Of a stretch of DNA of 64,000 bases, positions 35,233-48,200 are shown in pieces. A program made the translations under genes and the position numbers. Under the pieces are notes generated by a model, which made no database searches, had not been told where the DNA came from, and saw nothing but the letters and a program-made list of their open reading frames with translations. Position 1 is the stretch's first letter. Every line of letters begins with the position of its first letter. The stretch covers positions 21,397,340 through 21,461,339 of the forward strand of contig CM046842.1 of the NCBI GenBank assembly GCA_025618425.1. The letters are read 5' to 3'. The stretch is from Heliocidaris tuberculata. Taxonomy: Eukaryota > Echinodermata > Echinoidea > Camarodonta > Echinometridae.

Positions 35233-35634
35233 GAATTACAAAAAATAACAATGTGACCAAAATCAAATGAACGAGACATTGTGGCGTGTAAATGTGTGGA
35301 AAGATTGTTTATTTTATTTGTTCACATTATCAATGAATTTGCACGGTATCTATAACTGCACAAGAAAAACTTATACAACATTTAATCATGAATATACCGT
35401 TTGGAAGACAGCAAATATGCGAATTGTTAAATATAAGTCTAGCACATTTATCCACAAGGTTCTACTTTTCATATGTACATGTATGTATTAACCTGATTTT
35501 GTACTTATTTGAATTCACTGATAAATTTCTGTTGAAAGGCACTTTCTAAAACTCGAGAAATTATTCAACTTATGATTGACTATGTTTGTTGTTGTAACAA
35601 ATCTGAATGTTTCAAATAAATATCAGTTTTACTT

Positions 35635-35801
35635 TAGGGGCCACGGAGCGTTTTTGAAAGTGGGGGGGGGGGGGGCTGATATGATTTCGATCATTAATGA
35701 CAATTTTCGAGCCTTTTTTCCGATATTTTTTTTAACGTGTCTACTCAAAAAAGTGGGGGGCTGCAGCCACCCCCCCCCCCTCCCCGGCTCCGCTGCCCAT
35801 G
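35635..35801. mobile_element. Short TIR element, family A copy 2
   Basis: Matches 4286-4451 over CATTAATGACAATTTTCGAG, AACGTGTCTACT and GGCTGCA. Ends are GGGGCCACGGAGCG and CGGCTCCGCTGCCC. G-run and C-run are opposed. Confidence 0.72.
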
Positions 35802-36847
35802 CACTTTGTGTGTTCAGGTGAAATTCGGCTTTTCGTCCTGTTTTAGACCTAATGGTAATCACAAGTTAATACACAATGAGAACTTGCAAAACAATATCCT
35901 TAAGGTGTCTTGTGTATATGGTTTTAACCAGCTTTAGGGATACTTAATTTTACAGTCGATTGATGGAAATATATTGAAAAGTAAAATGAAATCGCGACCT
36001 GCTTTACTATTTTAAAAGTGACGTACATTTGGTTTAAACATGCATTTTAGTGAACATAAACTCATAACCAGAGCATCATAGATCTGTTTTTCAAGTTTTC
36101 ATTGGTGCTTAAAAATGCTGAAAATTATGCTAAGGAGTAAACTATCTAAACTGAGAAGGAAGCCAAGTTCTGCATTCTATATAACAGCAAATCACTACGT
36201 TTTTTCTACTATAAGTTTATCTTATGGACACTTATTGCACTTGTAAATATCATACTACAAAACAAATATACGTTGTAAAATTAATCAAATATATACACAA
36301 TAAATTCCATATTTGTATATATACATGCTGTACATAATTATTTACTGTGAAAGCATTGTCATTATGATTTTCTTACATCAGCAAGTACCTATTCGAATGA
36401 TTGTCTATAGCAATTTCATTTTTTTTAACCGCTTACTTGACACTTAAAAATGTTTATTTCGTTACAAGAGGTTATTGTTATGCAATGATGTAACCTAGTA
36501 GTCTTCTAAATTCTAAATGAAAATATGTTTTCCTAAAACCCCTGGTAATTAATGAAAACTGTTACACCCTTTTTTGCAAAAGAAAGCATAGGGCCTACTG
36601 AGTCATAATGAAAGAATTTCACATTTTCCTTTTCTGAACAACCAAATGTTTGCAGAGTGTACGAAAAGCGAATATACTAGATTCTTTAACACACCTCTTT
36701 CGCAAATATTACATCGCGAATATTATAATACAGAATGGAAGCATACATACTTTGTGCACTTATGGAAGACATATAACGCCATAAATATTTTCATCATTGA
36801 AAGCAGACAAATTGTAAACCATTTTTTAAACCCCTGTCAAACAACTC

Positions 36848-37284
36848 GATTCACAGATGGGACACAGTAAACAACTGTGAAAAATTCTGAAAAGAACCAA
36901 GTTAATACAGATTATGTAATCGCTGAGCTGGGTTATAGATGGAACACTTTAATGGACTGCTCCCGTCATAATCTGCATTCAAGACAAGATATTTTCACCT
37001 GATTCATGATGTTTGTTTTAATACTGTCCAGTGCGATAATGCAAAAGTGTTCAACTACGGTCCTTGCTCTGCTGTCGTGGCCTCTGAGAGCCAGCTGTAT
37101 GCATATGCATTCAGTACAAACTTGTTACGCATAATTTCAAATGTAGAGTGCGAGATTTTCAGTAATATGCTGTGTTCCTTCCATTGCTAAGCCATCTTAG
37201 GGATTGCATAATCTGTACAGTATCAACTGTGTTATTTTCATAATTTTTCACAGTTGTCTACTGTGTTCTGTGTCTGAATCAGGT
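36848..37284. mobile_element. Foldback element with about 110-bp imperfect arms
   Basis: GGACACAGTAAACAACTGTG (36863-) and AGATTATGTAATC in the left arm pair with GATTGCATAATCT and CACAGTTGTCTACTGTG in the right arm (about 37199-37270). Arms are interrupted by small indels. Non-coding. Confidence 0.7.
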
Positions 37285-39056
37285 GGTCAGACGAATTAGT
37301 CTCCTGATTATGTTGGCCAAATATTTTTGTTTTCAATCTTTATTTCGTAAAGATCATATAAAACATATCTTGAATAAAAAACAAACACCGAGGATTATGT
37401 AATCAAGTAATTTAGTTACCTATTTTGTTTTACTCCTAAAGCAATAATATGTTTACTCAACTAGCATGTCACCAAAATACTGATATTTGTCAATCGGAAA
37501 ATGTACAGTGGAGTGAATCGAAAGTAATCAAGAGAACGAATCATTCTTTTCGCACGTCTCAAAAATCTTCTCATTTTCGGCAATGGATACTTTCACAAGA
37601 ATTGAAAGAAATATTTGACATCAAAATGTAATGATTATTAGCATTGTGAGTAGAGAGTAAAATACAAAAACGTTGGGGGCACTTTAATCTTAGAATCTTC
37701 AATAGAATGACAAAATTAAGTATCAGAGAGTAGCTTACACTTTGCTATTGCATGTCATTCTAATTGAACTATATAAAAATAAAGTTGTTAACTTTGAACA
37801 TAAATAATAAAAACCCGACATGTAAAACAAGATATTACTATTTTCATGCGACTGATTAAGACTTTTTATAATAGTTTACCCTTTCAAAAATTGTAATAAT
37901 ACTATGTGTATTCAAAGTGAACGGTGGAAGACAGAATGCTGTTGTGATCTGTTAAGTCCTCTGAATATAAAACAACTCCATTTCCGTAATATTACTGAGC
38001 CTTAACTGGCGACGATGCATTACTAATGCATTTCTAGAACTTTAGCTTTACAAAAATATCCATATACATAATGAAATAAAAGTGTCTAAGCAAGTATTCA
38101 GCATCATAAATTTCATATTTCACGTTTACAATGTGTTTTTACAGTATACAGTCATGTAAATGGGTACAAACAATTATTGGTACAAACGAGATAAATGGTA
38201 CGAACAAACAAGAGATATATTGTCAGAGAAAATAAAAGAAGGTGAGTACCTCATATCTATGCGTTTGCATGCAATATCAATTGAGCAGACTGGGCTAGAA
38301 TAATAATGAAATATTGAGGAGTATTAGGTAATGAAGCTTATAGTGGGCATAATTTTCACAAAACGTCTACCCTCTTAAATCTGTTATCTTATTGCATGGC
38401 CAAATAGATGTGTTTTAATCAAGACCATGGAGGGTAACCAGTATTTGAATAAAAAAACATTCAAGTCTCTTTAATAGGTCTGCAACTACAAAACTGAACT
38501 ACATGTTAATGTCAAACACCAGATTGGGGTTAGCCTATTGCACCATCTATTACCACACTAGGAATGGAATGTAATATACAAGGGCAAGGAAAACTTTTAA
38601 AAACTACATAAAACTTGTTCAGGAAAAGGTTACTTAACAGAGAATGCTTTTAAAATAGTTCGACATCTAATAAAACATCAAGCGCTATTTGAATATTTAG
38701 AAATGTTCTTTTAAAAGTTATGTCCATGACGCCGATTGAGGAATTGATATTACTAAAGCATTCAAACAACATTTTAAATCGTATGTCAAAATGCAAACTG
38801 TAGGCTCGGTACAATTTCATGAATTTCACCAAATTAATGATGATTTTTTCTTCTTCTCGAATGGACATTAAACAGGAGACGCGATACACCAGTTGCAAGC
38901 ATTTGAACTTTATACAGCAGTTGATTCATATATTCAACTACATTGTGACGTGACGTAAGATACACCGATCGCTTTCTAAAGCCTCGGCTACATTCGACAA
39001 GTTTTGGCATGTCTCGAGAAGCTTCGTCACGTGCTCAATGATGCAAGGCTGTAACA
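37285..39056. other. Likely RASEF 3' UTR and downstream DNA
   Basis: No coding frame supported. AATAAA on the minus strand at 37344-37339 and ATTAAA at 38475-38470 are candidate poly(A) signals for RASEF; neither can be confirmed. Confidence 0.4.
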
Positions 39057-39159
39057 CTAAAAGTCGCAGCAGCCCGATTCCTTTTTCTTTCCTGGGTTAT
39101 CTGTATTAAGGGTTATTCCACTTGAGCTCACCTCCAAATCTTCTCTCTTGTGAAGTTGC
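39057..39159 (-). CDS. RASEF: RASEF exon 16: hypervariable tail, Cys-Cys prenylation motif, stop
   Basis: The terminal coding exon starts after TTTCGCAG (39162-39160 region). In phase 2 it reads [18 protein letters not shown], then a basic patch KKKE and GCCDF before TAG (39059-39057). The double Cys followed by two residues matches the geranylgeranylation site of Rabs (human RASEF ends CCNG). This exon is too short to appear as a long ORF and was found from the phase and the Cys-Cys end. Confidence 0.88.
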
Positions 39160-42100
39160 CTGCGAAACGTAATGCAAGAAAATGTCGTAAAAATATCATA
39201 TTTTATAAGTGAAGTTTTGGTTTTTTTCTGACGGTAAAATATCTGCAGTATAATTACATTCTTTTATGTTACTGAAAACAAAAAGAAGTACATTTCTGAG
39301 GTAAGCACTTTTCAAAGGGAAAACAACAAAATTCAGAGGAGCTCTTCAGCCCCTTTCAAAGGTCTCTTAATCCTTCGAAAGAGTATATGGTGTAACGCTG
39401 ACAACTTTACCTCCAAATACCATATTGCTCCGAGTGCATTACAGATAAATAAACTTCCGATGTAATTTTGGCAGTATTTCAATTCCGCAACGAGAAGTGG
39501 ATTGGCCTTACAGACCATTCTGAATTTACCGGGTGGGAATCTATTGGAGTGCACTAAGGAAGAGCGATCTGTTATATTTCTTAAACATTGCAATAAACCT
39601 GCATGGAGGCTATCATTGTAAAAAGAATACTAATATTCAACTGGATCAATGAGATTAATCAGTATTTAAAAAAAAAAAATCTTGCATGTAGTTTCCTTCA
39701 TTCATAACACATTCAATAAAAGCAAGAGAACATGAAATAATCCATTCGTAATGAAAGCATTCGGAACTCTGATATTACATACTTAATAGTATAAACATTT
39801 GTCTTAAAGTTTACCTTGTTAATTCAATGACTGCGTCCTCTATATTTGACCCGTCCTTAGCACTCGTCTCAATAAAAAGGGCACTGAAAGACTGCAAGAA
39901 TAAAATGGAAAAAAGTGAAAAAGAATAATGATAGACAGTTTTTAAATGAAATGGTATCATCAATATTGCCATTAAATGAGGTGAGTTACACCTTTTACTT
40001 GCCAAAAATTAAAGAAAGCGACTTTGAAATATTTCCGACAAGATATTGGTATGTTCCAAGGAAAATTCTAATATCATCTTCAAATGAGTGAATAATGAAT
40101 TTTGGCAAATATGTATTTGTTGTCAGCATGCTGTTTCACTTATAAAAATAGACATATTAAGCTTTTACACTAATGAAACAGTTATACAAATTAATGAAAA
40201 TTACTGTTGTCATCACATTTAATCTTCACTTTTACTGAGTGCATAATTTTATGAACGAAATTTCCATCAAATATCTAATGTGTATTGTGCAATAAGAAGC
40301 ATTTCATTGCTTACCGTTGCAAGTCTCTGTCCGTCTTCTGTTCGTACGCACCGCACGCCCTCTGCGATGGCCAACGGCCTGGCATCTACCTTGTTAGCGC
40401 ATATCATGACTGGAACCGGCTTGTGTGAACTCTCCTATACGAATATTCAAATAGATTCAATCAAATGCATGCGTGTAAATTGGACCTGTCACAAACATTG
40501 ACAAGGGAAAGCATACCATTAAATAATTATTCAAATCGATATATTTAGAAAGTGGAACGTTGAAATAGCGTGAATGCACATTTCAATTAGATTAGACCCC
40601 TTCCCCGTAGCGATAATTTTCTTTCTTTCTTTCTTTCGTTTTCTTTTTGTTGTTGCTTTGCTTGTACCTGCTTTCATTGTAAAGAACAAGAAAGAGTAAA
40701 TGAATAAGTTCTCTTATAAATGAAAAATTTGTCGATTTTTTTTTTTTAATGTCTGTAAATGTTTATACAATAAGACACATCTATGAACTTCACAAGAAAT
40801 AAACAATTTATCCGTTTCGGGATCTGCTTCGTACTATCTAACCTTATTTTTTTTTCTAAATCATCGCATGATTGTTCTTTTAGCACTCAAATCACAATAA
40901 TACGCACTAAAGATCGAATTGATTTGTTTTAAAAACTTTACCATTCTACCAACTGTCTTGAAAATCCCGAATTTCATTGGGTCACTTCAGAGTCCTTACC
41001 TCTATTGCCTCAATCCAGTCACGCACGTTGATAAAGGATCTCTCGCAAGTGCAGTCGTACAGGAGTAACACTCCATCAGCGCGTCTGAAGTAGGATTTAG
41101 CAATACTTCTAAACCGCTCCTGCCCGGCTGTGTCCCATAGCTGTAAGGATGTCACTCGATCATCAACATCGATTGTCTTCATTTGAAAGTCAACACCTGG
41201 AATGTTAAAACATGCAGGGAAAATTCATTTAACGAATTTCTCACCACAACCTTGATAATTTTTGTATAAAAATAAAATAAGATGCTGCGATATTAAGGAA
41301 TGTCATAAGAGGAAAAATAGACCGCTAAAGTTGATGTTGCGTCTCTTGCAAATGTTTACATAAAAGGAGAGTTGCATATTTATTGCATTTTCATCTGAAA
41401 CAATTGTCCCTTAGTAATATTGCTCTAAATAGTTACTCTTAATGATTGCTTACGTGTAGCTAAGTTTTGAAAAGAATGTAGGTAAACATTTAGGGAAATA
41501 ATATATCATTAAAACTTGTAGCGGATCTAAGGTAATCACGGAATTCCGCCTATCCAACCTCCGAGGAAAATAAAACCTGCATATAATGTTTTATTGTCTT
41601 TATAACCACAATTTGATTGTATCACTTTATTGTTTTGTAAATTAACAACCATGGTAATAATATGCATCTAGAAAATAACTTGATTTAAAGTCGATTTGAA
41701 ATTGTTTTCTTACCCAGCGTTGAGTTGAGATTGTTATGGAAGATTCCTTTGCACAGCCTCATGATAAAACTAGACTTTCCCACCGCTGCATCCCCGGCTA
41801 AAACGATCTTATACATCCGCTCTGGTGGGGCTGACGGTGTTGGGGACAGGGGCTAAAAACAAAACAACAACAAAACAGAGAGTCAGATACCATAGTCTGC
41901 TTTTTACGTAATCGCGGACATCGCTTTTCCTAAATATCACTTTTCATCTATACAGCCCTGGAAAAAAATTATTAGACCATCTTCATTTGGTGGCACATAC
42001 ATGATATAAGCATTGTTAAGTTCATTATGAAACAAGGAAAATTATTATTAACAGCTTATCAAAAATGGGCTACTACACCCAGTACAAGTATCTTTATGAC

Positions 42101-45100
42101 AATTACCCCAGGACAATTACCACTAGGACAACTACACCCAGGACAGATTGTGCCGGACCAATTTCTCCATACAATTACCCCATACCCCTAATGAGACAGG
42201 GTTTTGGACCACCTAATCGACCATAAATGACAGACAGGATGATTTTATAATGTAATTTGTCTTGGTCTGAGCTCTATTGCTTGATTATCATTTTACTGAG
42301 AACACGGTGAGTAACATAATGATTAAAGACAAAGGAAAATTAAAGTTATCAAACAAGAAAAGATTCTTGCAACATAAATGAGCTGTTGTGAGCAAAGAAA
42401 AATCAACATTTTGTGTACAGCATGTCAAGAGGCATGGATGCTATCATCAAATATAGCAATTTTCCACTCAGAACTAAACAAACTGTATCTAGAGGATTGA
42501 ACACGGTTTACTGTCAGGCATACCACATGGATGATTATTCCCAGACCAGTACTGCCAGGACATTTATTTAAAAAAAAAAACCCTACCCCTGGAAAATATC
42601 CTCAGGACCACTACTGCCAGGACATCTATTTCAAAAAAACCCTACCCCTGGAAAATATCCCCAGGACAACTATTGCTCTTTGGGACCAAGAACGTTCTGT
42701 TAGTGCTTCTGTCAAAGTATCTTTTCATCGGGGTTGCCTTAGATGTTATTGTCCCTCAGGGATAATTGTCCGGGGGTAATTGTCCTAGGGGTAATTGCTC
42801 GAGAAGGTCGTTATTGTAGGGGGTAATTGTTTTAGGGAGTATTCACTCATTATGAGTGGGCTAGTAGAAATACTATTAATTTTGAAAGTTCCTTTACTGA
42901 TGTAGCCAACACTTCCAATAAGGTCTTTAAAAGGAGCTGATCTAATTATTTTTTTCCAGGGCTGTATGATAATAGCATGATCAGCGGCGAATTTACAAGG
43001 GGGGGGGGGGGGGGATCGGCGCGTGAATCCCCCCCCCCTTAAACCCAAATACCATACCTAAGTACACAATGAAAAATATCCCCCCCCCCTAATTGTGTAC
43101 TTTTCCGGCTCTGTGCCCCCTCTTTTACAAAATCCTGGATCCGCCCTTAAGCATGATAATCGTATAATACGATCCTATCATGATATTGCTATAGAGTAAG
43201 TTGTGTGCTCTGGCGACAATCGGTCCGCGGCCAATCTCTAATACTATCAGACTATAGTCCAAACAAATCTGGACTAGACAAAATATTTAACCATAAACCT
43301 AACTGAAAATCCAATCCCTTTGTAATCCCTATACGTATGACTTTCAAGAAATAATTATACAACCCTGAGCAAATGTCGGCAGACTAAATATCAGATCACA
43401 TCATATACTTTAAATGTCAAAGAAGTGGTCTTACTATTTTTCTTTTCATTTCGAAAAAAAATACAGTCTTGAACAAATACTGATCAATCTGCTCCAGATT
43501 TATGGTTTTAAAAGTTATGATTTTGCCATTCAATTACAATTGTGGCAGCAAAGCAAGAAATATTTACTTGTGTATACCCGGTTATATGGTTCCGCATAAT
43601 AATGATTTGTTTACTAGCTTTAAAACGCCCCGAAATATTATTTCGTTAATTTGGCAAAAAGGAATTAAACTGTGTTAAATAACGGCAAAACTGCTAGTGA
43701 TTCATTAAGCACGACCCGAAACACCATAATAATCTACTCCGTCATAGTTAATGTCTAAGAGGCATTTTCAAACTTAATTTACAAAATATATTTAAGAACA
43801 TGTTATAATTTCTGACTTAATTCCTGACAGAAAAAAAAAGAAAAGAAAAAAAAAAGGAAATATTTTTGTTATAAACAAGAAGAAATGGTTACATTCATAT
43901 TCAAAAATTTGACGATAGTTTCGCGAACTGACGTACGCACACAGGCTAAAGTATAGGAGATACGTCGGTTCGTGAAACCAGTGACGAAATAATGGACCAC
44001 TTTGAACATGCAAGTACGTTGTTACGGAGGGGAAAACGCTCGCCTTTTTCATTAGTCAAGAGTATTAGTAAACTTCAACATTCTAAAGGGTCTCTCTAGA
44101 AATCAAGTATGTTTATAGTTTCTATAGTACCTCATTTTCAAAGTAATCCATAAGATTATTTACCACTGATGTAACCTACATAAAAAAAATAATAAAAAAA
44201 TATAGAAGAAAGGCAGATATTGCAGTTATGATATTCAAAGGTTTGATATGATTCTTTCAGCTGTGCAAATACTTTAAAAGAGGTTGAAATATGAAATAAA
44301 AACAACAGCAACAATAATGATAATGATAATATTACTAGCTATAACAACACCATAATGATAATGAAATAATAATTCTAAATCTACAAATTACACCTAAAGC
44401 TGTTTTAGAATTACAATCTGGTGATTTTAAGTTTGTACGCGCAAAACATTGGATCAAGAGAGCTGCACGGAACTTGCATAGTGTGAAGCACAACTCGCAT
44501 ACCGATGCACAAAAATATGCATAACTGGGCAGTGATGGGAAAAATTAAAGTATAAACACGTGACTTGAACACACGTGGCTACATTTTTTAAATCCCTCTT
44601 ATAATACATGTCTGTTAAATTGTGTTATGTCAAATCAAGCGGAATGGTCTGAAATAGGATTAGAAAATAATCTTCTGTTTCCGCAGTCGTCCAATGGAAG
44701 CACAAGCACATACCTTCTGAGGGAGTTGCGGGAGAGCACGTTTTCTCGAACCACCTGCACTGGACCGTGGAGAACTACCACGTGACAAGCTATGCGGGTC
44801 TCTGATTGGCTCCCCGTAATGTGAAGTCTGAAGGCCCATACTCGATGCTCCTTTGCTGCTGGTTGAATGTTGTGATGACATAGCGTGTGACGTGTGCTGA
44901 TGTGAGGCTTGGCGTTGCGCATCTTTCATCTCTTGTTTCTAGAAAATAACAATTGTGCAATATATTGTTATTAAAAAGAAGAAAAAAACCTGATCTACAG
45001 CTTTGGCTCTCATATTTTTTAAATTTAATTTCATTTCTTTTTAATCAATCGATAATTCAAATTTCCATTGGAATCAGGCCTCGGCCCCGTCGAATTCCTC

Positions 45101-45204
45101 TACTATTAGAGGAGAGCCTCAAAATACAAGATATGTTTCAAAATTCTATTAACCATCTTTTATTTCTACTTCCTGGTTGGCCGTTTTTATAACAACGTTG
45201 GTTA

Positions 45205-45263
<59 letters not shown>

Positions 45264-48200
45264 ATCATAGCATGATCATCATCATTACAATATCATTATT
45301 GGTTGTTGCATGTCCTTATTTCAAAGGAAAAAAGAAAGATGCAGGTACACACTAATGTTGATCACACACTGTCATTTGGCTAGTTCACACAGTTTACACC
45401 ACTGAACTGTACAGTTCAGGGGTTTACATACCATTGATACGGCTATTTCTTCCCTCAGTGGGGGCGCTCTTCTCAAATCTTCTTCTGTCTCTGAGTCGAG
45501 CTCATTAGGATCACGGAGAGTGGAGTTTCCAGAGTCTGACGGGAGAGAGAATGATAGAAAAGGATTAAGAAGGTGGACAGACAGTGAGAGAAAGCAAAGA
45601 AACGTGGATCAAGTACATCAACCTGTCTAAACTTGCCCAAACCTGTCCACTATATTCCTCTTCCTTCATCACAAGACTAAAGTTCTCACCGGGGTAAATT
45701 CACAAACTAAACTTTTGATAGAATAGAAAATAAACTAAGGAACATTCAAATAGAATTTATTTTCGAACAATTTTAAAGGGAAGCTTGAAATCTGTGAAAG
45801 ATAAAAAATAATTTATGAGCTTTCTCATTCTTATTATGTTAGTTTGGAAGATTATCATAGTAGATATGTCCCCTGAAAAGGGTTGCTCTTCAAATGCCCT
45901 CACTTTCAAAATATGACAAGAAACAGCTGAAATGTTCGGGCCGAACATTTGTGTGTCCCATATACATATTTCTGTGTGCAGTGCATGTGAATCTCAGCAG
46001 GACTGAGTCAATTTATTATCATTCTGGTGATTCCAAAACCTTACAGCATACACCAAAGATTAGCTATATAATCAACCTTTCCCAATTGCTTTGAGGCAAT
46101 GTCTTTGACAATTCAATTTCATGACCAGAACTCAACTTTATCTTTAAGAGTCATTAAGTCAGATTGAACACATAAAGGATCAAAATCAATATAAAGCATT
46201 GATGTTAGACACTGCAATAATTACATTAGTGACATTATATTTACGTCTAATTGTGCGAGAATTAATCTTAAAAACCTGAACGCTGCCTATTTAAATTGTT
46301 TAAAATAAAATTGTACAAACAAAAAAAATGCATACGGAAGTTCTAAGTGTTCATCACTGGTATAAAATCGATATGTCATAATCTCTGTGCATCACAGCAT
46401 GGTCGATACAAAAAGGATTTAGGCTTACGAATAAAGTGAAGAAAAACCTCTTTTTGTAATCTAAAACATTGCCTTGACTGATTGCAAGTGCGTGCTGATC
46501 TAAATAATTTGAGATAGAATGGCAAAAGTGGAATAGAAATATGCTCATGAATTTCTTTTAACATATTTGATTTGGAGTTAAAAAGAAGGATTAATGCTAA
46601 ATATAAAGTAACGATGGTTACCTGGTCTTTGGGATTTGGGGGACAACCGTTTATGTTACGTGCAGATTGGTTATTTGGAGTTGTGCTCTTTTAATTGACA
46701 GCATTATTATCCTTTCACACAGTCTTACCTAGAAATTCTTCAAGAAGCTTTCTTGCTCCTGATTGTTGGATCAAAGCTATACCATTGGTATTATGATAGA
46801 TAATGAAAGAAGACGCTCTTATTTAAAGTTGATGTAACATTAAAAAAAAAAAAAACACCACCAAAAAAAAATATTAATGATATTGAGTTATAAATTATGT
46901 CAAATACTGATCAGGGGGGGGGGGGGGGGGTCAAAAGAAGGTCATTTGTATGTAATTTAGTCACCGACCCCCCCCCCCCCCCCCCCCCACTCATATTAAC
47001 AAATTCAAATTCAAATTCAAATTCAAATTCATGTTTATTTCATTTCCAACAGAAACTTGGCTTTACAGATATTATAACAAACACCATACACTAATGGAAA
47101 CACCAAAATTGTTGTTTTAGATAATTCAAATACCGCATAATTGCATCTTGGCATCGTCAAAAGATTTAGGAAAATTTATCAAACTTTTCTTCTTTTTTCC
47201 CCTTGACCATGGCATTTATCACCTAATGTATTTTGCACTAAAAGAATAACAGTATGGCATATATAGCTCATTGATTAAATGTGTTTTATGTACTGTAAGA
47301 GTATGGGATACATAAGACATGATTTTGTAATATTAAGAAGGGTCTTAGTTTTACCTCCATCATCAGGATAATTATCACCGTCCGTGGTATGGTAAGCAAA
47401 ATGGCGTCTTCCTCCAGCCACCTGCATATCTGAGCCATCGTAAGAGCCTTGAGACGCGTAGGATTTACGCTGTCTTGACCTAACATCGGGATAAATTGAT
47501 GGTACTCCATTAACTTATTTCATATTCCTAATACAATTATAACTCAGGCAAACCGCCACACCGACTAAAAACCGACCGATAACCGACAAAATATTGGCAA
47601 TATAAGCTAGGTATTACATTTAGTTCGGTCTGTTCGTTGGTGTAACTTAGGTGTTTGTCCAGTAACAGCCTTCATGCTTCATGAAAATTACATACGCATA
47701 CAGGAGAGAGATTTTCTTGAGGTTTGCTATATCAATAAAGTCAGCCTTCTCCCTCCCCCCCCCCCCGAAACAAATTATTTTTTTCATAGTTCTACATTTT
47801 TGGAGTACACGAAAGTGATAAATGCAGTTTATTACTTAAAAGTATTTAAAGGTAAAACATTTTCAATAGACCTGCGTGTTTCGTTGGTATAGAAAAAGAA
47901 ACAATGTTTTAAAGCAGACAAGTCCGATGCTTAAATTCGGACATCAAAACAATACAGGCATGAAAACAAAAGCATTCTGATTTTTTTTTTTTTTCATTCA
48001 TTTCTTTTCTTTTTGATTGGTCCCCCTTAAGCAGATTACGTACGGGTCTACGATGACGTCATCATCCATGTAATCATTCATGTAAGAAGCTGAACTTAGC
48101 AGACGTGTTGTACGAGGAGACATACGAGAGGACTGTTGGGAGAGAACAGACAAGAAGAAATTCTGCAATGTAAAGTACAGGGGCCCGTTGCACAAAACTT

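Noticed and set aside
38650..38898. 82-residue minus-strand frame downstream of RASEF as a possible last exon
   Set aside because: A better terminal exon (39057-39159) has the correct phase, an acceptor and a Cys-Cys end.
47286..47510. 74-residue minus-strand frame over RASEF exon 9
   Set aside because: Wrong frame. The junction phases of exons 8 and 10 require the frame reading [10 protein letters not shown].
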